Made by a program: the position numbers and the translations under genes
Shown here: in pieces, positions 33,042 through 37,205 of the stretch
How the letters are laid out: the number at the start of each line of letters is the position of its first letter
Position numbering within the stretch: the first letter of the stretch is position 1
Assembly: GCF_002433005.1 (NCBI RefSeq)
Contig: NZ_DJHF01000022.1
Span: 112,510 to 149,714, forward strand
Length of the DNA stretch: 37,205 nucleotides
From: Acetomicrobium sp. UBA5826
Lineage (GTDB): Bacteria; Synergistota; Synergistia; Synergistales; Acetomicrobiaceae
Reading direction: 5' to 3'
Notes under the pieces: model-generated
The model's input: only the letters and a program-made list of their open reading frames with translations
The model's database searches: none
Told to the model about the DNA's origin: nothing

Positions 33042-34244
33042 TCAAAAAAGTTCTTCACCATGCTTGGCCCTTTCAAAATCCTCCCTGACAGCCCTCCTAA
33101 GATCTCCGTCGCAATAAATGGCCAGGGCCATCCTGACCAAAGCCCTGCTGCCTAAGATCAAAGCTTCGTGCGCCCTGGAAGTCGTCACCGCTTCTGCGAA
33201 CTCTCGACTGTGGGTCACCAGAGGTTCATCGCTTATAGCCAGTTTTGGCTGCAAAGCGGGGCAGCGGTGGCTCACGTTGCCCATGTCGGAAGAACCCTCA
33301 TAACCCTCCTCTTCGCTTATTTCTATGCCAAGGCCTTTCATTATTTCCTCCATCTTACTTTCCGCCGCCTCGTTGCTCAACATATTGTCGAAGCTAAATT
33401 CGAAGTTCTTCATCTCTACTTCCGTCTCCGTTGCCATGGCCGCGCCCAGGGAGATTTTCCTGATTCGTTCTACCAAATGATCCAGATAAGCCCTGGTGGG
33501 CGCTCTGAAGTAAAATCTGCAGGCAGCAGCTTCCGGAACGATATTTGGCGCATCGCCGCCTCTATGTATTATCCCGTGCATCCTCGCTTCCGATCGAATG
33601 TGCTGGCGCAACATGTCCAGGGCGTGAAAAAACAACTGAACGCCATTCAAGGCGTTACGGCCCTCCCAGGGGCAGCTCGCCGCATGGGCGGGTTTTCCTT
33701 TAAAGCTAAATTCCATGGCATCCATGGCGAGGCTCCTGTATCTGACGTAGCTTTTATTCCCGGAAGAGTGAATCATGACGGCAAGATCAAGATCATCGAA
33801 CACTCCCTTTTCCGCCATAGTAACCTTCGCTCCGTTCGTCTCCTCTGCTGGAGTCCCTATAACAAATAAGGTGCCTTTGATATCTCCCTCATCCAGGAGA
33901 GGAGCCAACCCTATGCCAGCAAGGGTAGACATGGCACCATGGAGACAATGCCCGCAAGCATGGCCAATCTCGGGAAGGGCGTCGTATTCGACCAATAAAG
34001 CCACCTTCGCACCCTCTCCGTTGGATTTTTTGGCACAAAAGGCAGTGGAAATGTCTAAAAAAGGGTATTCGACCTCAAAACCGTGGCGGCAGAGCAGCTC
34101 CGCGTGTCTTTTGCTCGACTGAAATTCCCTTTCCGAGACCTCTGGATGTCCTGCCAGATAATCGCTCAAAGCGATAGCTTCGCCGGAATATCGATCGACC
34201 GCATCTTCTGCCTTTAAGACCAATCTTTCGTACGAAATTTCCAT
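33042..34244 (-). CDS. M20-family amidohydrolase/peptidase
   Basis: A 400-aa binuclear metallohydrolase of the M20D type. Metal-site features are EYDALPEIGHACGHCLHG and GTPAEETNGAK, with a later SSDMGNVSH segment. The inserted dimerisation domain begins near AMEFSFKGKPAHAAS. Family members hydrolyse N-acyl or aminobenzoyl-glutamyl amino acids and dipeptides; the ACGHCLHG and SSDMGNVSH forms resemble the aminobenzoyl-glutamate/amidohydrolase branch. AAGGAGGAAGG precedes ATG 34244. It heads an operon with threonine dehydratase, consistent with use of imported peptides. Confidence 0.92.
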   Translation of the reverse strand: MEISYERLVLKAEDAVDRYSGEAIALSDYLAGHPEVSEREFQSSKRHAELLCRHGFEVEYPFLDISTAFCAKKSNGEGAKVALLVEYDALPEIGHACGHCLHGAMSTLAGIGLAPLLDEGDIKGTLFVIGTPAEETNGAKVTMAEKGVFDDLDLAVMIHSSGNKSYVRYRSLAMDAMEFSFKGKPAHAASCPWEGRNALNGVQLFFHALDMLRQHIRSEARMHGIIHRGGDAPNIVPEAAACRFYFRAPTRAYLDHLVERIRKISLGAAMATETEVEMKNFEFSFDNMLSNEAAESKMEEIMKGLGIEISEEEGYEGSSDMGNVSHRCPALQPKLAISDEPLVTHSREFAEAVTTSRAHEALILGSRALVRMALAIYCDGDLRRAVREDFERAKHGEELF

Positions 34245-34278
34245 GTGGCCTTCCTCCTTCGCGAAGATAATAAAAACT

Positions 34279-34317
34279 ATAAAATAAAGGGAGGAAATCC
34301 TCCTCCCTTTATTTTAT
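34279..34317 (-). terminator. Strong intrinsic terminator after gyrB/small gene
   Basis: A perfect 17-bp stem (34279-34295 with 34301-34317) around a 5-base loop, GC-rich at the tip and AT-rich at the base. On the minus strand it is followed by AGTTTTTATT. It lies 34 bases upstream of the M20 start. Confidence 0.85.
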
Positions 34318-34342
34318 ATCTTTAAGCCGCAAAGACTTCCAA
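34313..34342 (-). promoter_or_regulatory. Candidate promoter for the M20 operon overlapping the terminator
   Basis: On the minus strand TTGGAA (34342-34337), an 18-base spacer and TATAAA (34318-34313). The -10 overlaps the base of the terminator hairpin, so a transcript from here would begin inside the stem. No other promoter fits between the terminator and the M20 gene. Confidence 0.4.
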
Positions 34343-34358
34343 AATTATTTATTCAAGG

Positions 34359-34472
34359 TTAATCCAGGGGAACCAAACCCGCGCTTCCAAATCTCTCGAG
34401 CTTGCAAAAGGTGAGCTCATCTTTAGAATCTTTAACACGCAGGTATACTCTTTCGTGGAATGTATCGGACAT
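34359..34472 (-). CDS. Small 37-aa protein, unknown
   Basis: ATG at 34472 to TAA at 34359 encodes 37 residues, beginning MSDTFHERVYLRVKDSKDE and ending AGLVPLD, with a single cysteine and no membrane segment. AAAGGGGG is placed eight bases before the ATG, an extended -10 promoter lies 40 bases upstream just beyond the gyrB stop, and a perfect-stem terminator follows. That complete set of signals argues for a real expressed gene although it is very short. I do not recognise the family. It could instead be a leader peptide controlling the downstream M20 operon. Confidence 0.6.
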   Translation of the reverse strand: MSDTFHERVYLRVKDSKDELTFCKLERFGSAGLVPLD

Positions 34473-34511
34473 AATGAAGCCCCCTTTATTGAAAAATCTA
34501 TTACTTTAGTC

Positions 34512-34520
34512 ATTATAGCA
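34512..34520 (-). promoter_or_regulatory. Extended -10 promoter for the 37-aa gene
   Basis: On the minus strand TGCTATAAT gives an extended -10 (TGn plus consensus hexamer) located immediately after the gyrB stop; no good -35 is present, as is common for extended -10 promoters. Confidence 0.55.
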
Positions 34521-34522
34521 AA

Positions 34523-36439
34523 TTATATATCTAGATTTCTCACTTCGTTAGCGTGGCTCTCTATAAACTCCCTTCGGGGCTCCACCTTGTCTCCCATCAA
34601 TATCGTGAAATACTCGTCAGCAGCGAGGGCATCTTCTACATCAACTCGCTTCAGTATTCTTTCGTTGGGATCCATCGTCGTCTTCCACAGCTGTTCGGGG
34701 TTCATCTCGCCAAGGCCCTTGTAACGCTGCACCGATATCTTCTTATTAGCAAGTTTGTCCGCCAGATTGCGCAACTCCTTATCGGAGTAACAGTAATATT
34801 CGCTTTTGCCCGCCTGTACCCTGTAAAGAGGGGGCTGAGCGATGTAGAGGTGCCCTCCCTCGATTATTCCCGGCATGAAACGATAAAAGAAGGCGAGCAA
34901 AAGGGTCCTGATATGTGCGCCGTCGACGTCGGCATCGGTCATTATTATGACCCTATGGTAGCGAAGTTTATTGACATCGAAATCCTCCCCTATTCCGCAA
35001 CCTAGGGCTTGAATAATCGTCCTGATTTCGGCATTTGACAGAACTTTGTCGAGGCGCGCCTTTTCGACGTTGAGTATCTTGCCGCGAAGGGGCAGTATTG
35101 CCTGAAAGGTCCTGTTCCTGCCCTGTTTTGCGCTACCTCCCGCCGAATCTCCCTCCACTATGTAAAGCTCGCACTCTTCAGGATCTTTGCTGGAACAGTC
35201 GGCCAGCTTGCCCGGCAAGTCCAGCCCCCCGAAGGCCGATTTTCGCCTGACCAGCTCCCTGGCCTTTTTCGCTGCATCCCTCGCCTGCCTTGCCTTTATG
35301 GCCTTTTCAACGATAGGCCTCAAACAATCGGGCTTTTCCTCCAAAAAGGCCATCAGCTCATCGTAAACGATCGAATCCACTATACCCCTGACATCGCTGT
35401 TGCCAAGCTTCGTCTTGGTCTGCCCTTCGAATTGGGGCTCCTTAAGCTTAACCGATATTATCGCAGTAAGTCCCTCTTTCAAATCGTCGCCCGACAGGTT
35501 TGCATCCTTGTCCTTTAAAAGTTTCTGCCTCCTCGCCATTTCGTTTACGGCCCTGGTCAAAGCCGTCCTGAAACCCACCACATGTGTGCCGCCTTCTACG
35601 GTATGGATTAGGTTGGCGAAGGCAAAGACCCTCTCCTGGAAGGAATCGTTGTACTGGAGGGCGACCTCCACAAGGACGTCGTCCTTTTCTCCCTTTATGT
35701 AAATTGGCTCCTTGAACAGAGGGTTTTTGTCTTTGTTCAGATACTCCACAAAGGAAATCACGCCGCCATCGTATTTAAAGGCAACAGATTTGTTGTTCCG
35801 CAAATCCTTCAGATCTATCTTCAAGCCGGGCACCAAAAAGGCAATTTCCCGCAACCTGGAGCTTAAAACGTCAAAGGAAAAATCCTTTTCTTCAAAGATA
35901 GTATCGTCGGGTAAGAAGTGCACTTTAGTGCCAGTCCGGTCGGCCTTGCCCACAGGGGTCAATTCGCACTGGGGAACGCCCCTGGAATAGCGCTGATGCC
36001 ACTCCATCCCGTCACGCCATATGGTCAGCTCAAGCCATGTCGAAAGGGCGTTGACGACGGATACGCCGACACCGTGCAGCCCACCCGATACCTGGTAGGC
36101 TTTGTTGTCGAATTTGCCCCCGGCATGGAGAATCGTCAACACCACTTCCGCCGCAGGTTTATTCACCTTAGGATGGGTATCTACGGGTATACCCCTTCCG
36201 TTATCCTCCACGGACACGCTGCCATCGGGATAAACGATCACGCTCACCTGATCGCAATATCCCGCCATTGCCTCGTCTATGGCGTTATCCACCACTTCGT
36301 AGACCAGATGATGCAAGCCCCTGATGCCCGTATCGCCGATGTACATGCTCGGCCTGCGGCGGACCGCCTCAAGGCCCTCCAAAATCTGTATATCATTTGC
36401 AGTATATTCATTTAAATTAGCGACTGTTGTCTTTATCAA
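34523..36439 (-). CDS. gyrB: DNA gyrase subunit B
   Basis: About 638 residues of type IIA topoisomerase B subunit, which hydrolyses ATP to drive negative supercoiling together with GyrA. GHKL ATPase motifs: EVVDNAIDEAMAGYC, DNGRGIPV, GGLHGVGVSVVNAL. TOPRIM: YIVEGDSAGGSAKQGR and MTDADVDGAHIR. The tail QRYKGLGEMNPEQLWKTTMDP is characteristic of GyrB rather than ParE. TTG 36439 has the best ribosome site (AAAGGGG) and gives the usual length; in-frame alternatives are ATG 36460, ATG 36472 and GTG 36493, the last overlapping the upstream stop. It is translated downstream of the small 61-codon gene. Confidence 0.96.
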   Translation of the reverse strand: MIKTTVANLNEYTANDIQILEGLEAVRRRPSMYIGDTGIRGLHHLVYEVVDNAIDEAMAGYCDQVSVIVYPDGSVSVEDNGRGIPVDTHPKVNKPAAEVVLTILHAGGKFDNKAYQVSGGLHGVGVSVVNALSTWLELTIWRDGMEWHQRYSRGVPQCELTPVGKADRTGTKVHFLPDDTIFEEKDFSFDVLSSRLREIAFLVPGLKIDLKDLRNNKSVAFKYDGGVISFVEYLNKDKNPLFKEPIYIKGEKDDVLVEVALQYNDSFQERVFAFANLIHTVEGGTHVVGFRTALTRAVNEMARRQKLLKDKDANLSGDDLKEGLTAIISVKLKEPQFEGQTKTKLGNSDVRGIVDSIVYDELMAFLEEKPDCLRPIVEKAIKARQARDAAKKARELVRRKSAFGGLDLPGKLADCSSKDPEECELYIVEGDSAGGSAKQGRNRTFQAILPLRGKILNVEKARLDKVLSNAEIRTIIQALGCGIGEDFDVNKLRYHRVIIMTDADVDGAHIRTLLLAFFYRFMPGIIEGGHLYIAQPPLYRVQAGKSEYYCYSDKELRNLADKLANKKISVQRYKGLGEMNPEQLWKTTMDPNERILKRVDVEDALAADEYFTILMGDKVEPRREFIESHANEVRNLDI

Positions 36440-36489
36440 CTCACCACTTCCCCTTTGCATTTCATATCCCATAGTCTTGGCTTTATCTA

Positions 36490-36675
36490 TCACTCCGACT
36501 TTTTTTGATAATAATCCAAGATTTCCTCATATTTTCTCTTCAAAGCCCTGACGCTTTTGTCCGTCTTCAGTATCTTCCCATCCCGCATGTAGATCAACGC
36601 ACCTTCCTCTGCATTGATCAAGGCCACAACGTCACCCAAAGAAGCAAAATCATCGTTATTGGACGAAAATTTCAA
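36490..36675 (-). CDS. Small 61-aa protein upstream of gyrB, possibly RemB/YaaB (DUF370)-like
   Basis: TTG 36675 with GGAGG seven bases upstream opens a 61-aa frame ending at the gyrB start region. The sequence contains NDDFASLGDVVALINAEEG and a basic C-terminus KSVRALKRKYEEIL. Position next to gyrB and the pattern DDF...DVVALI resemble B. subtilis YaaB/RemB, a small regulator of the DUF370 family, but it is shorter and the match is by eye only. That the gene is real is likely from its RBS, promoter and overlap with gyrB; the family name is tentative. Confidence 0.72.
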   Translation of the reverse strand: MKFSSNNDDFASLGDVVALINAEEGALIYMRDGKILKTDKSVRALKRKYEEILDYYQKKSE

Positions 36676-36715
36676 GACAGGACCTCCATCGGGGTATCTA
36701 CTTTATTAAGCCAAA

Positions 36716-36727
36716 TATATTATAACA
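36716..36727 (-). promoter_or_regulatory. Extended -10 promoter for the remB-like/gyrB operon
   Basis: On the minus strand TGTTATAAT includes TATAAT (36724-36719) with an upstream TG. The -35 position is unremarkable. It lies about 45 bases before the TTG start. Confidence 0.55.
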
Positions 36728-36767
36728 AAAAAAGCGTTCGGCCGCTAATAAAGCGCAAGGAGCCGTA

Positions 36768-36783
36768 ATGCAAACGATTGCAT
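36768..36783. promoter_or_regulatory. LacI/GalR-type (cre-like) operator
   Basis: ATGCAA-ACGA-TTGCAT is a perfect 6-4-6 inverted repeat. Its core fits the general LacI-family pattern TGnAAnCGnTnnCA used by CcpA, PurR and relatives. It sits midway between the divergent gyrB-operon promoter and the promoter of the right-edge small-ORF cassette. Confidence 0.5.
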
Positions 36784-36822
36784 AAACTTATATAAGATTT
36801 ATAGATTTTTAGTAAACCTAAG

Positions 36823-36851
36823 TTGACAATGTTCTTCGGATGTGATATAAA
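36823..36851 (+). promoter_or_regulatory. Promoter of the right-edge small-ORF cassette
   Basis: TTGACA (36823-36828), a 17-base spacer and TATAAA (36846-36851): one of the closest matches to a vegetative consensus in the window, located 31 bases before a 20-codon ORF. Confidence 0.75.
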
Positions 36852-36882
36852 TCTTCCAAGGACAAAAAGGGGGATCACAGAT

Positions 36883-36945
36883 ATGAACGGTTTCTTTCGA
36901 CGCCCAGGACGAATAAGACGAAGCCTCACAACAAGGAACGGCTGA
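36883..36945 (+). CDS. 20-aa arginine-rich small ORF (possible leader peptide)
   Basis: ATG at 36883 to TGA at 36943-36945 encodes 20 residues, six of them arginine (FFRRPGRIRR near the start). AAAAGGGGG lies nine bases upstream of the ATG and a strong promoter precedes it. It may be a translated leader that controls the next ORF or a tiny basic peptide. The RBS supports translation; function unknown. Confidence 0.45.
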   Translation: MNGFFRRPGRIRRSLTTRNG

Positions 36946-36984
36946 TTTTCACCAAAAAATTTTCCTGGTTGGGAGGTTTTAAAT

Positions 36985-37143
36985 ATGTGGTTGAAAGATA
37001 AAAGCGGTAACTGGTTTATATTACAAGATACTCTTTTTACCGAAATATTTGAAAGTAATGGCACATGGTTTAAAGACGAGAACGGCGATTGGATTAAAGA
37101 TATGCATCCCGTTGAGATGAGTCAGGTCTCATTGACGGCATAA
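36985..37143 (+). CDS. 52-aa protein with repeated W-x-K-D-x-x-G-x-W motif, unknown
   Basis: ATG 36985 to TAA 37141-37143, preceded by GGGAGG with eight-base spacing. The first 37 residues are built on a short repeat: WLKDKSGNWF at the N-terminus and WFKDENGDWI further on, separated by an acidic/hydrophobic linker (LQDTLFTEIFESNGT). The tail, HPVEMSQVSLTA, is different in character. There is no signal peptide or cysteine. The Trp/Asp/Gly repeats could form small beta-hairpins, or the peptide could be a precursor for modification; neither can be decided here. It is not recognised. It is transcribed from the cassette promoter, and the window ends 62 AT-rich bases later. Confidence 0.65.
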   Translation: MWLKDKSGNWFILQDTLFTEIFESNGTWFKDENGDWIKDMHPVEMSQVSLTA

Positions 37144-37205
37144 GCGATAATAGCTTTTAAATAAAATAATAATATAATTTTTATATATATCCTCAAAATA
37201 TATGG

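Noticed and set aside
33168..33869. 233-codon plus-strand frame inside the M20 gene
   Set aside because: Antisense to a well-conserved metallopeptidase, with no ribosome site or family features.
35918..36415. 165-codon plus-strand frame opposite gyrB
   Set aside because: Complementary to conserved gyrase ATPase motifs; no independent support.
36720..37064. 114-codon minus-strand frame at the right edge
   Set aside because: It covers the divergent promoter region and the small plus-strand ORFs, and its translation looks like low-complexity reverse complement; the plus-strand signals are much better.

Overview
The window looks like a chromosomal segment from an anaerobic, peptide- or amino-acid-fermenting bacterium. 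The clues are a 2-hydroxyacyl-CoA dehydratase activator-type protein, rubrerythrin, an Old-Yellow-Enzyme relative with an Fe-S motif, oligopeptide uptake, an organic-acid/amino-acid symporter, threonine deamination and an M20 amidohydrolase. DapF indicates a diaminopimelate pathway. Frequent TTG/GTG starts, tight ATGA overlaps, and the mix of AddAB, HD-GYP, YitT and NptA/PhoU genes suggest a member of the Synergistota (Acetomicrobium-like). That placement is an inference from gene content and was not checked by any search.

Layout: 1-3990 (-) is the bulk of a giant acyl-CoA dehydratase activase-type protein whose C-terminus lies outside the window. 4132-10793 (+) is an operon of an OYE-like reductase and a complete peptide-type ABC importer; its binding protein appears to be circularly permuted. 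10798-11988 (-) is an MFS transporter, divergent from a rubrerythrin (12192-12746) with its own promoter and terminator, followed by an EamA transporter. 13787-18667 (-) is a five-gene run in the order YitT, NptA, PhoU, QueG-like Fe-S protein, HOGA-like aldolase. 18823-25258 (+) is addB-addA, with an Fe-S nuclease signature in both subunits. Next come a PAS-PAS-HD-GYP protein, dapF and a DAACS symporter (25427-28981, +), a convergent FAH-family gene (-), an MbfA-like ferritin/VIT protein (+), and a nitroreductase (-) behind a strong promoter and palindromic operator. 31603-34244 (-) is an M20 peptidase, threonine dehydratase and DUF523 operon. 34359-36675 (-) holds a possible RemB-like small gene, gyrB and a 37-codon small gene. 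At the right edge (36823-37143, +) a consensus promoter drives two very small ORFs, one encoding a 52-aa protein with a repeated W-x-K-D-x-x-G-x-W motif.

Themes: peptide/amino-acid uptake and degradation (ABC importer, M20, threonine dehydratase, DAACS, activase), redox and iron defence (rubrerythrin, MbfA-like, nitroreductase, OYE-like), phosphate handling (NptA/PhoU), and DNA maintenance (AddAB, gyrase).

No rRNA, tRNA, CRISPR array, insertion sequence or prophage gene was recognised. No gene-free stretch exceeds 300 bases; the larger gaps (3991-4131, 11989-12191, 18668-18822, 25259-25426, 34245-34522, 36676-36984) hold the regulatory sites and small ORFs listed. The most unusual items are the permuted binding protein (5305-6951), the small-ORF cassette at the right edge, the Fe-S AddA, and the independent small gene after gyrB.
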